Source of the DNA: Xestospongia bergquistia
Taxonomy: Eukaryota > Porifera > Demospongiae > Haplosclerida > Petrosiidae
NCBI GenBank assembly: GCA_963965975.1
Contig: OZ014425.1
Span: 3,361,501-3,425,500 of the forward strand
Length of the DNA: 64,000 nucleotides
Reading direction: 5' to 3'
Every line of letters starts with the position of its first letter. The stretch's first letter is position 1. Both the position numbers and the translations under genes were made by a program. The notes below the pieces were generated by a model. The model did not search any database and was not told where the DNA came from. It was given only the letters and a program-made list of their open reading frames with translations. Shown piece by piece: positions 48,702 through 59,823 of this stretch.

Positions 48702-51594
48702 ATGTCAGATGAAGAAAGGGCGGAGCAGGGACAAGCTAGTAAATGGCGAAGACCCAGAGCGACTCTAGAGAATCTTGGTGATATTACTATATCAGGAAGA
48801 TTTGCTATTAACTTGAGGATTTTACTTGAACCAATTGGTTTCCTGCGTATAATTTTGATTGTAAGTTCAAATTATTACACAAATATAATCTCTGATGGAG
48901 GACCTGAACATAAAGTTTTAATTGGTATACTTAACATCTTATGCAGCAATTGAAAATTACATATATGTCATGATAAACTCAATAATCCATTTACAGGCAC
49001 ACTTAAGTCTTGATGGTAAAGTTTTGTTCAATTAATGTATAGTGGGTTTATTGGGAATGAATTTATTTTATATTCTATAGAAAAAAAGTCAAATTAATAT
49101 TTCACTATGTTGCATTAGTTACATGCAATGAAGAATAAGTAATATACAAAAGATACATCATTGACATTACAAAGGTCTTTCTTGAAGAGATCTGTTGTTT
49201 CCTTTACTAATTAAAGATATCCAAAGTCTCTTATAGTTCTAGCTACCTTGTCTTGAGACTACAGTTCACTTGACAGCACTATCCATTGTTAATTAAAGTA
49301 ATTATTATTTTATGAAACTGTCAAATTTAAGTTACACCATTTTTTAATTTGAAGTCAAACTGCCATTTATTTCCATCACCAATAAAACCCACTCTATGGT
49401 ACAACTATCTTCATGTTTGTTATAATCCTGTCTCACTTACCACTCCCTCTACCCTCCTATAGGTGTTGACACTTCTTGCATTTTCTCTAACAGCTGGATT
49501 CAGTAATAATGGTTCCAGTAACAAGTAAGTAATAGAATTTTAGTATTGTCAAGCAATAGAACTTATCTAAATATGTACTAAATTAATAGTCCAACCATTA
49601 GGTCTGTATTTTATGATAGTATGTAACAAATTGGGGTATAGCGTGTTTGTATTATGATGACACAATCCTCTATCTGGATAGTGTTGAACTTCAATGGTAT
49701 CATATTGTAATGACGATTGTGGTTACCTCATACTCCAAGTGCATGTATGATTACTCTTGTCACTTCATGAACAAGGTGTAGTTATTCATATTCATAATAA
49801 TGTATATGTTATCTCAGATTGTACTTCAATAATCTCCAGCTATTGGGTTCTGATATGGCTGCTGTTGGATAAAGCCATGTTGGCTTTATCCAACAGCAGC
49901 CATATTGTTGAACCGAATAGACTCAAGGCTTATGACTGTAAACAACAAGTTAATTAATAAGACAATAATAACTGAACTGTTCACAATAATAGTTCTAGTG
50001 TTACATGTTTTTATATGTAGGGGGAATGTAAGAATGTCCATTAATTCAGTCATGCTTTTCTGAGCTCATGTTATAGATGATTGACTTGTGCACTCACAGC
50101 TAGAGTAATTCAAGGAGGCTGTAACTGAATTCAATTATAATAGCTTTATTAAAACCATATATGTATTGAGCTGCTTTTGTGTTGGCTTCTCTTTTATTTG
50201 TCCACTATAAACTTTAAACTTTATTATAAACTTTATAAACTTTATTTGTTTATTTATCAGTTAACAGCATTGTCTGTGTTTATTTAGCCTGTTAATTATT
50301 AGACAGTTTTAACAGTATCTAACAATGATAGCTCTAATCTCTTTCTTTTAACAGATCCAGTTGTCAGGGTATTAATACAACTAGCACATATACTGTCACA
50401 CTCACTTTCTCCTATCCTTATCGAGCAAGTTCTTTTGGTTTTACATATGATCCTACTTCTGCACGTGGCAATGCTTCAAAGTGTACTGGTGTCTTTGAAC
50501 TAAAACCCCTCAGTGGATCTGCCGAGTTCTATGTCTTAATGTCTACCGTTTCCTTTATATATGGCTTCTTGGCACTGATTGTCTACGTGCTGTTCTATGT
50601 ACCACGTTATGACATTACCAAATACTTGTCTATTGTGGTATGAGCAATACTTTTGATATAATTATACAATATTGGTACCAAATTTAATAGTTTTTAGTTT
50701 AAGTACTTAAGTTGACTTGTAATGATACTGTAGCATCTTATCATCATACATTAATTTGTTATTTTACAGTTTAGAGTCTGAGGCTAAGGGAACTACAGTC
50801 ATTTAGAAGCCAATAGCTATCATTATGAAACTCATGCATCTATCCATGAGAAATTTGTGGGCTTCTAAATCATATAGTTTCCATTGACCAAGGACTCTAA
50901 CTAGCCAGGGAAGTAACTAGATAATTTAGTTACTTCAATCAGAATTTGAGTTCATGACATGTTTTTGTAATTAGTTTTGTCATTTGTATATTGTATTCAT
51001 TTAGGACTTTGTACTTACTATTATTTTTGCATTTTTCTACATTCTGGCTGACATTGCATGGACTGCAGGGTCATACCAACTAAAAAGCTATCTTTCAGAT
51101 CTCTTGACTGATAGACAGACTGATTGTTTAAATTGTAACTCAAGTACAGTTACACTAAATACCCAGAGTTTTGTTCAAACTAACTTTTCTCTGGTGAGAT
51201 AGTCTTTTTTTGACTGTTTTACTGTGATCTCATATATTGTCTTTCCATGTAGCTGTTTGGTTGGGTGGCTACATTAGTTTTAATAGCTAGTATTTGGTTT
51301 GCCTATAAAGATACCATCATTCATCTTGATCGCATGGGACCTCTCTACAAGATGTCCTTCTACCAGGTAAAACGTGGTCAACAGTATAGTGAAAGCAGTC
51401 CACCTCAAAGAGAGGGTGTGGCTTCACATGAGGAGGAGGAGGAAGAAGAGGAGAGACCTAGGGAATCAGGTAGAAGTGGATGGGATAGTGCTAAAGGATG
51501 GGATGATGAAACCACACCCACTGAAGAAGAGAACAAATGGTACGTCTTTAAAGCTAATGTGTTATTATTATTATTGTTGTATTATTGTAGGTGA
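48702..51594 (+). CDS. Synaptophysin/synaptogyrin-family four-helix MARVEL protein with long cytosolic tail
   Basis: Exons 48702-48860, 49463-49524, 50355-50637, 51005-51193, 51253-51539 and 51591-51594. The N-terminus MSDEERAEQGQASKWRRPRA is charged and cytosolic. Helices are LRILLEPIGFLRIILIVLTL, FYVLMSTVSFIYGFLALIVY, DFVLTIIFAFFYILADIAWT and LFGWVATLVLIASIWFAYKD. GSAEFYVLMSTVSF matches the conserved block in the divergent neighbour and in synaptophysins. The luminal loop has N-glycosylation sites and cysteines. The tail is about 75 residues with a run of eight Glu (EEEEEEEE) and ends EENKW; the last splice makes the stop (TG joined to G then TGA). If that intron is retained, the end would instead read about 15 residues further. 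Introns 1 and 2 are unusually long (602 and 830 bases). Confidence 0.83.
48861..49462 (+). other. Intron 1 of the plus-strand synaptophysin-like gene
   Basis: 602 bases, AT-rich, with no exon or repeat that I can recognise. Confidence 0.5.
49840..49920. repeat. Long near-perfect hairpin in an intron
   Basis: Two perfectly complementary 25-base arms (49853-49877 and 49881-49905) flank a 3-base loop TGT. Pairing continues outward after a small internal loop with GGTTC / GAACC and CTATT / AATAG, so the whole folded stem spans 81 bases. It lies in intron 2 of the plus-strand synaptophysin-like gene. It could be a foldback element or a small-RNA precursor; the very tight loop favours the former. 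Confidence 0.8.
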
Positions 51595-51792
51595 TGATCA
51601 GAACATAAAGTTTTACACTACTATGTATTTAGGCAAAACAACACGAACATTTCAATTAAAACGTTTGCTACACTATTATATAGACAATTGTTTAGATATG
51701 ACATTTTATGATCTTTTAAGATAAGTGTCCCATGTACTGTATCAAATGAAAGCGATATCTACAGAAAGACTGTAATGCAATATGTGCCATAG

Positions 51793-54700
51793 TTATATAA
51801 CTTGCCTTCCTGTGAAATCAGGGAGTATCGTGTGATGACTTAATCTCCATTGAGGGTGTCTTGTGATTAGTGATGCAATGTCCTGATCTAGTCCCGTCTC
51901 CAACCAGACATACCTTAAAAAATGAAAACTTTTCAATGTATAGTTCAAATTGTTTACACTTCATTTGACAGAACAGTACCTACATTCCAGTAGTGACACT
52001 TGCAAATTCTATAGTTTACTTGATAATACCAAACTATAATGCATACACAGAAGCCTGTTTACATATTCACATTTATGAGTGAATCTGTAGTGGAACTGTG
52101 AGTCGTCAATACTTACCCTAGTGGTAGTAGCAGCTTGCTACAGGTACTTAATATGTCTTGAATAACAGTGAGTCCATTTTTTCCTCCATCTAGAGCACAG
52201 TGGTCTTCAAATCTGTGTTATATACTAGATCATAACTGTTGTTATCTTAAATATACTTACTTTACTATTTCAGGTTGTAGGTTAGGTATCTCTTCTGTTT
52301 TGATGTAAGGAGGATTACTGACTATAAAATTAAAGCCTGTCTGTTTTAGCTGTTTGCTAGCCTCTTGTATAGAACATTGGATGACTTGATGTAGTCTATC
52401 TGATACATTGTTCCTACATAATGTATTATTTATGATTTATGTGTAACTGTTCCTATAAAATAAAACAATTTACGTATATAGTAAGTGCCCCTAATAATAA
52501 TTTATGTAATTATCAAAATAAACACATTATTGAAGCTCAATGAGACATTGTTAGTTTAACAGTCATGCGCTTTATATGATGCAATGACAATTTAGTGCCT
52601 GCCATAGTTTGTATTAACAAACAGCATTTTGACTAGTCCATTCTTTTTGTATCATTTCTGTAATAATTAGAATACTATAGTACACCAACTCATTTGTAAA
52701 TTCCCACTAATGATTTCCTTCTAGCTGTTAATAGGGAGCTAGTTGGTGTTCACATGACACACAGTTATTATGTCATTGTGATGTCAACATTACTATGTAA
52801 GATAATCCATCATAAACATGACAGTTAATAAAATTGCAATCAACTGCCTTTGTAATGATTACTTCAATTTAATTATAGATATGATTAGTAAAAACATACA
52901 CATACTTTGTTTTGTTGCTAAACACAAGACAAGATTCTCTTCTTCATTGTGCAAGCAGGATACAATGTGTGTGTGTGTGAGTATTTGCATGTTGTGTATA
53001 TATTATAGTACTTGAAGGGATAACAGTAACATAATGTTATAACATAAATTAGTAGTTGTACTATTAACTATATGACTCTTATATGGAATTCATAACAAAT
53101 ACTCCTACACATCACAACAAACTTGATATATTTATATATATAATATCTCAATATTGTCAACTCAAGAGGGAGTACTTAATCACCTACTTAATTACCACAA
53201 TAGATAAACAGAGTGAACATAACGTAATAAAGTACATTGAAAGATGATACTACAGTAGACTACTCTAAATGTGGAGGGATACTCTGATAGTATAATATTA
53301 CACTCTTAATATTTAAATTCTATACTACAGCAATGTCACATTGAGAATATTATTGGTGTGTCAATCTGCTGACCATAGAAACAGTACCAAGGAAGAGGAT
53401 ACTCAATATTAATAGCCATATAATAACTGTTTACATTCATAAGCCTTCCTGAAGGTTGCCTGGGAAAGTTATCACTGTCTGTCCAAAAACAAACTGTTAG
53501 GCTGAACTCAGCAAGATCACTTCTCCTATACCAGCTGCTGTGTATAGTATATCTTTTAAAACACCTGTACTCTAGGTTCAATAAACCTCATGTTTAAGAA
53601 GACTAACTGCTACAAAGTTTGAACAAAATCTTTGCATCACCTCTCTATTACATTCTTTAGTGTACTAGCACAATATGTACCTTTCAGCATTCTCTTTTGT
53701 TAACTGAATAGCCTCTAATAGCACATCAATAGCATAACCTTGAAGCTAAACACTAAATATAATAACTGAGCAGTCTGTAACCAACCCACCATTTTATTTT
53801 CATTTAACAATGACACAGTAATGGCACCACTTCCAGAACCAATGTCCAAAAATTGGAGGGTTTGCTTTGTGTGTTTTAAATCTTCTAATATGTAACCAAC
53901 CAAGTCCTAAGAGGATATCATTAACAGTGTTTTAAAAATAATATAGATGAGAGTGTTAAAGGGCGTTAGTGACATCAGATTAAAGTGACCCATTAACAGA
54001 TATTGGTACAAATAACTGTTAATCTGAAGAAGGTTGTGTTAAAAGTCAGTGTTGCCATAATATTAAATTAGTATTAATTGGTGCTTGTTGTAATGCAATA
54101 TCACAATGCTATTGCACTATTTTTAGCTTAAATTTACCTCTGTTTCTGGTCTAGGAATGAAGACAGGTGGTTTGAGGTTGAGACTGACTGTTCTGAAGTC
54201 CCATTCCCCAAGTATATATTGAATTGGCATTCTATAATAGACATAATATGACTATTATATAAGGTAATATAACCTACCTGGTCTCCAATCTTTGTTGACA
54301 GATCTGATTTATAGAACATACATCATGACTACTTAAATGTTTTCTTCCCTAAACAAAATATAAAATACATTGTCATAATTAAGCATTTTTTTTATTTAGA
54401 ACAAGCTACACCTGTAATTAAAAAACTGCTAAACTTTCTAATTTTAATTTACACAGATGTCAGTGGTATGTGAAGTACACACACATACGTGAGTACTCGC
54501 TCTTTAAATTTCATATGTTTAGAGTGTTGTTTATTACTTACAGTATGACATCATAATGAAGTAATATAGGCATGATTGTGGGAATGACATTATGTCAGTA
54601 AGGCGTTGAGTCTAGGACAGAGGGCATTAGCTAGGAAAGTTCTTAGTGCTTCCTAAATATTCTATTTGACTATAAGAAAGTCTAAAAATACACATGATCT

Positions 54701-55370
54701 CATCAAAGTCCTACAGGCAAAGCATGTTAGTGTTTTTATTCCACAAGGGAGGAGAGGGAGTAACACTAAAACAGAATATCACTGTTCCTTAAATTAGGTT
54801 TCTAGTATTCAAAAAGTTAATTTTTACACTTGGCCAAAAAGGATTATATTATGGACAGGTTACTAATTAAAGCATGCACTTTAGGTAGTCTTTAATGGTT
54901 GGGTCATGTAGGAATCTTTATTTTACAACAATAATGTACATTTACTAACTACTCAAATACAAGACTATCAATGAATTGGCTTACTATTTGACTGGACAGT
55001 CCATACTCACATAAATAAATTAGTGCTTTGTGTGTAACTATACTATAATATTTGACAAAAAATTTATATCATGGGAGGTAGAGTAAGTAATTTACTCCAA
55101 AAAATGGCTTAGTATGTAAATTACACAAAAGTTTTGTCAATGCAGGCAATTACGTCAAAGAGGGTCCTTCCCTGTATCGTTGTTTGTCAATGTACAATAA
55201 ATACAAACCACGTTTACTGTTTCTCTCCCACATACGTACTCTACAAGATATTTTGCTGAGAGATTATAATCATCTATTCCACCTTCTTTGAACTTCCTTC
55301 TCCACCTTTGTAACAGCTGTGCTGCTGTAGGCTGTTGTGATGTAACTCCAAGATATTTCTTGGTAGCCAT
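51793..55370 (-). CDS. HEMK1: HEMK1/PrmC-type glutamine N5-methyltransferase
   Basis: Eight exons (55236-55370, 54278-54348, 54138-54231, 53790-53906, 53681-53745, 52261-52413, 52117-52212, 51793-51913) total 852 bases, giving 283 aa; human HEMK1 is about 338. Family blocks: [30 protein letters not shown], the SAM-binding [18 protein letters not shown], the catalytic [11 protein letters not shown] with the NPPY motif, and [16 protein letters not shown]. The end is [14 protein letters not shown]. These enzymes methylate the Gln of the GGQ motif in class I release factors, in mitochondria for HEMK1. A clear presequence is not obvious in the first exon ([14 protein letters not shown]), so location is uncertain. 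Introns 1 and 5 (about 890 and 1270 bases) are much longer than usual here. Confidence 0.9.
52414..53680 (-). other. Large intron of the HEMK1-like gene
   Basis: 1.27 kb, AT-rich. An 81-codon open frame at 53336-53581 has no recognisable motif and no splice partners. I see nothing else in it. Confidence 0.5.
54349..55235 (-). other. First intron of the HEMK1-like gene
   Basis: 0.89 kb with no exon, RNA gene or clear repeat visible. Confidence 0.5.
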
Positions 55371-55800
55371 TATTATATTGATTAATTGCGTGCTATTAAG
55401 TAACTATTATGCGGAATTTCCGCTTGGTGGTTAACTATCTATGATAGTGCTGAACAAGGAAATATTTGTGCACGTTCGAAGCATCGTACAATTTAACTTG
55501 ATAATGGAAGACAGAATGATTGTTTATCACTACTGTCTGCATTAAGAAACCTTTCATGGCTAACCACAAACTTGCAATAAAATGGTAACAATGATTAGTT
55601 TAAGATAATTACTATCTCTTTATAGTAACCATTATACAGAGAGTAGTCCTGTTGAGATATATTACAGAAATTATACAGGACAAAAATGAATTAGAAAAGA
55701 AACAAAACATAAATACCAGCCAAATTGTGTTGACAAAACATTTAAGAGATAATCAGTTGAAGTTGTGAGAGAGTGTTAAACTGATAACAATAATCAATCT
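55371..55800. other. Intergenic, 430 bases
   Basis: This holds the HEMK1-like promoter and 5' UTR and the 3' UTR of the kinase gene, both on the minus strand. No gene is visible. Confidence 0.5.
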
Positions 55801-58044
55801 TTATGCATATACAAGTTCAACCTCCTCGTCTTCATCGTCTGTGTCAAGAAAATCTGATTGTGTACATGATAAAATGATACTTGTTGCTGTTGATTTTCTG
55901 TTGTTGTACAATAAAGGAGAAGATAAGGTATAGTCATAGTAATCAGAGCAAACAGGAAGAGGAGAAGCAATGAGAGAATCAGTACTAGATGAATAACCAC
56001 TACTACATATGCTGTTAGTACTCTTTCCAATGTTGTGCATATACATAGCGTCTTTAGGAGTTCTCATTGGTAGCATAGTTTGGTGTCCTCCACAATGAAG
56101 TGGTAATAATGTTGAGTCTTTTCTTTCACAACTGCTTTCATTTTCTTTATCACTGTGACACTCGTATACACACGTAGATGACATCTCAGAAATCATCATT
56201 TTTGATATTTCTGTTGCAGCACTTTGTGAATGTAATATTCCAATACGACGAGTTCGGAATGATTTTGATTTTGATGGAAGTTGAAGTGAACTCTTTCTTG
56301 GTTGAGGATTAAACCAAGGATGATTGAGGACATCATCAATAGTTGCCCTCGTCTTAGAGGAAGGATCAAGCATTCTTGATATGAGATGTTTAGCATCTAA
56401 AATAAAATAAGAAGATAGTCATTATGTTATTCTATCACAGTTTTGTTGATAAAATGTAATTAATAAACACATCCTTAATATGTGCTGAATAAACTTCCCC
56501 AAGGTTGTAAACAAAGGCTGAGGGTTAGATAAATTATCAAACCATCTAATGCTTCCTATAGTACTAAGTAAACTAGAACATCTGGTAAAAATCCCTAAGA
56601 CCACAATAGAGAGAACTTTTTGTAACAATAAGAGAAAGAAAAAGTGTACATGTAGTAGTAGACATTTATTCAGTATGAAATGTTGATGATGCTAACTTAC
56701 TTTCAGAAGCACCAGGAGGTTGTGGGTAATCTGCTCTCTCAATAGCCCACACAAAATCTTCCCATCCATGATCATCAAAAGGCATACAAGCTGTCAACAT
56801 ACAAAACAGAATCACTCCTAAACTCCAAACATCACACTCAGGACCCAAGTAATGTTTTCCAAGGATCATTTCGGGTGAAGCATAAAGAGTACTGCCACAG
56901 TATGTAGCCAGCATAGGATTGTCGTGTGTTGTCTTAGAGAAGCCAAAATCAACCAACTATAAAAGATAAAAGAAAACCAATGCTTTAGATGTTATTTAAT
57001 GTGGAGTAATAATAGTCAACCCCAAAATGGAAGCCCATTTACCTTTGGTTTTCCATCTTTGGTCAACAAGATATTCTCTAGTTTTAGATCACGATGTGAT
57101 ATATTGTTCTGTAAAGAAAAAGGAAAAAATATCATTAGATCTGTATTGAAAAATGTCATGTACATGACAAAGCACTTCAACAATAGGCTAGATAAACATT
57201 GACAATTTGATTCAATAGGCTAGATAAACATTGACAATTTGATTCATTATAAATTAATACAACAGCAAGCAGTATTAAAAGCATTCATACTGATTATCAA
57301 ATGGCTTATTTCATTATGATCTCAGAAGACTCTTTCTCACCTTATGACAGTGTTGTACAGCAGCAGCTATTTGGCTAAAGATCTGACGAGCTTGTGATTC
57401 TGGTAGACCTTGTTTGTCTGCAATATAGTCAAAGAGCTCACCACCAGCAAGATACTCCATAGCAATGTATAATTCTGATTCTGTCTCAAAATCTACATTA
57501 AGTAAAGGAAAAAAATGGTTCAATTTCAAATTACAAGCAGTGTTGTTAAAAATCTATTGTGGGGAGCTATTGTTGTTGGTTGTAGTTCAATGTTACTATA
57601 GCAATTGCAATGAAGCAATAATTATTTTGTTTGTATAGAGTTTCGTAGAGTTTCAGTCTTTGAAGATAATCTAAGTCAATCCTATGGGAATTTGGGGGGC
57701 TTCTTATGTCTGTTTCTGTTATCGTGTATTTAATATCTCACCATACCGTCTAAGTATTCCACAATATTGTCATGCCTCAGCATTTTCATATTTTTTATCT
57801 CTCTACGCAATCTTTGGTCCAGTTTTTCTGACGAAATGTCTTTTTTCTTGATAACTTTCAGAGCCACCTAGATAAAGACACAAAGTCCATCATGAATGCA
57901 TGTAGCTACACCATACAGTAATAGTATAGCGAGGAATTTTACAGCAAAGATTCATACCTGTTTTCCAGTGGGTCTATGTAGAGCCAAATATACTTTCGCA
58001 AAACTGCCGCTACCAATTTTGTTCAAGATCTTGTAGTTCTCCAT
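55801..58044 (-). CDS. Ser/Thr protein kinase, CAMK/AMPK-related group
   Basis: Six exons (57958-58044, 57747-57867, 57341-57492, 57043-57108, 56701-56956, 55801-56396) total 1278 bases, giving 425 aa. The start MENYKILNKIGSGSFAKVYL gives the glycine loop. VALKVIKKKD holds the ATP-binding Lys. SHRDLKLENILL is the catalytic loop, VDFGFS the DFG motif, and YCGSTLYASPEM the activation-loop end and APE-type motif (SPE). DVWSLGVILFCMLTACMPFD is the F-helix region, and the domain ends near DDVLNHPWF (residue about 240). The 185-residue tail has Ser-rich and basic stretches (KSKSFRTRRIG) and an acidic end. Lys, Asp and Asp of the active site are present, so it should be active. The CAMKL look (HRDLKLENILL, CGS) suits AMPK-related kinases, but no UBA or KA1 domain is visible, and I cannot assign a subfamily. 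Confidence 0.88.
57181..57244. repeat. Perfect 32-base tandem duplication
   Basis: Two identical 32-base units beginning CAATAGGCTAGATAAACATT, head to tail, in an intron of the kinase gene. Perfect identity suggests a recent slippage event or an allele-specific duplication. Confidence 0.9.
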
Positions 58045-59823
58045 TGCTGCTGTTGTTGCTGCAAACTGCACAAAAGTCTGAACGTATACAAGACTACGAC
58101 AGTTTTATAACCGACAGACGACTGTGAATATTTTAATTACTTCCTGTACTGCAAAAGTTCAGACGTAAAATGACCTCTCTCAGACCTTCACACGCGTACG
58201 CCTTATCTGGATCCTGCTAAAACTGGCTAGAATTTGAATATAAAATCATGATTCAGACGTTTTAACTATCTTTAGTCATCTCTGTTTAGTAATATCAAAT
58301 GTTCTATTGCATTTGTATGTCACATTTGAAAATGAGTGTTTAAATTTAAAGGCCTCAATATTAGTATGCAGGTTTAATAATGGAATAAGTACATATAAAC
58401 ATTTAGAACAAAATGAGAAAATGATTTTAAAAAAATAGTGATTACAATTATTATACATATACCAACCATTCATACAATGTTTACAAACATAATGTTAGAG
58501 TATTATAGGAACATGTATCACAATTAGCGATTATCTCATCTCATATATATGTGGTCCGAGTAATTAACTAGATGAAAATGTGTGGGACTACCACTTAAAT
58601 TACATCAGGGTCATCTTCAACAATAGGATAATAATATTACAACAAACCTACATTTACAATATCAGATATGTGTATGGACATTAGTCTGCATGAGTTCATC
58701 ATGATTGTTTTGAGCACATGTTCAGTACACATATGAACTATTACAATAGCTAAGTGATTTTTGTTAGGTTTTCAATAAATGAATGTTTATATTACATCTC
58801 ATACAAAAATGGAAGGCTCGTAAGTTTTGAATAAGTAATACAACTGGTATTTGTAGTACTATTTGGTGATTTGATTTTAGAAGCAATTATTGAATGCTTG
58901 TCAGTTTGTCCATATAAGGTAGCCATAATATACTTATATAATAGTCTAAACAGCTTTACCATTAAGCACGCCCATAAAATTAAAAGCAACCGCTACAAAC
59001 TAGAATATGGTGTGTCATTTGTGTCAAATTATTGTATGATTGGTAAATAAGCTTAAGCATTATATTAATTTTTTTACTGCAAGACCCCATCCCAAAACCT
59101 TAACCCTAAATGCTTGAGTATACAATCATTGATTGTATATATATAGGTTACAAACCAGTAGTGAGCTATTCTCATAATTGTAATCTTAAACTTTGACACA
59201 AACAGCACACTATATGAGGACATTCATATTACTGGGTGTGACTCAGCATTGACATTATATTGATCAAAAGGCTACAGTGATTGTATCATGTACTGTTCTA
59301 ATTATAACAACAATTGAATGATCCAATTGAGAATTTGGTGTTTAGCTTGTTCAGTGTTGTCTACTGAATTGGTTTAATGTTTGGATTTTATACTAAAGTT
59401 TCAGTCTGCAGATAATATGTCACATAGCACTGTGTTACATGAACACAATGACTATTACATTTGTCTGGCGAAGACGTCCTGTGCATTACAATACTGATCC
59501 CCACCCCCTAAATCCTAAACATTAACTATACACAACAAAGTATGAACTTCCTGCTGGAAAAATAGTCTCACTAGGAATTTAGAAACCTTAGCACATAAGA
59601 AAAGTGAACGTTTTGACGTAATCCTGTGATGAGTTTATATGCATTAGCTGTGAGATTTTGCCAGCTATCTGAATTTAGGACTTGTCTGGGCTCTCACCAC
59701 TGGAACTGACTAGAGATGGTTCCTTTTTTCTGCATGTCAGTAGACCATGAGCCATATTAGGATAACCTTCAGTAAAAGTTTGCATAACTTAGGAAATTCT
59801 TATTAGAACCCCCAAAATTCAAG
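58045..59823. other. Intergenic region, 1.8 kb, between the kinase and the TIR-NHL gene
   Basis: The two genes are divergent, so both promoters lie within. Open frames of about 65 codons (58276-58473, 58792-58989) show no motifs. No RNA gene or transposon is recognisable. Confidence 0.5.

Noticed and set aside
55801..58044. Assigning the kinase to SIK, NUAK, HUNK or TSSK
   Set aside because: The catalytic domain is CAMK-like but no UBA, KA1 or subfamily signature is visible, so a named family would be a guess.
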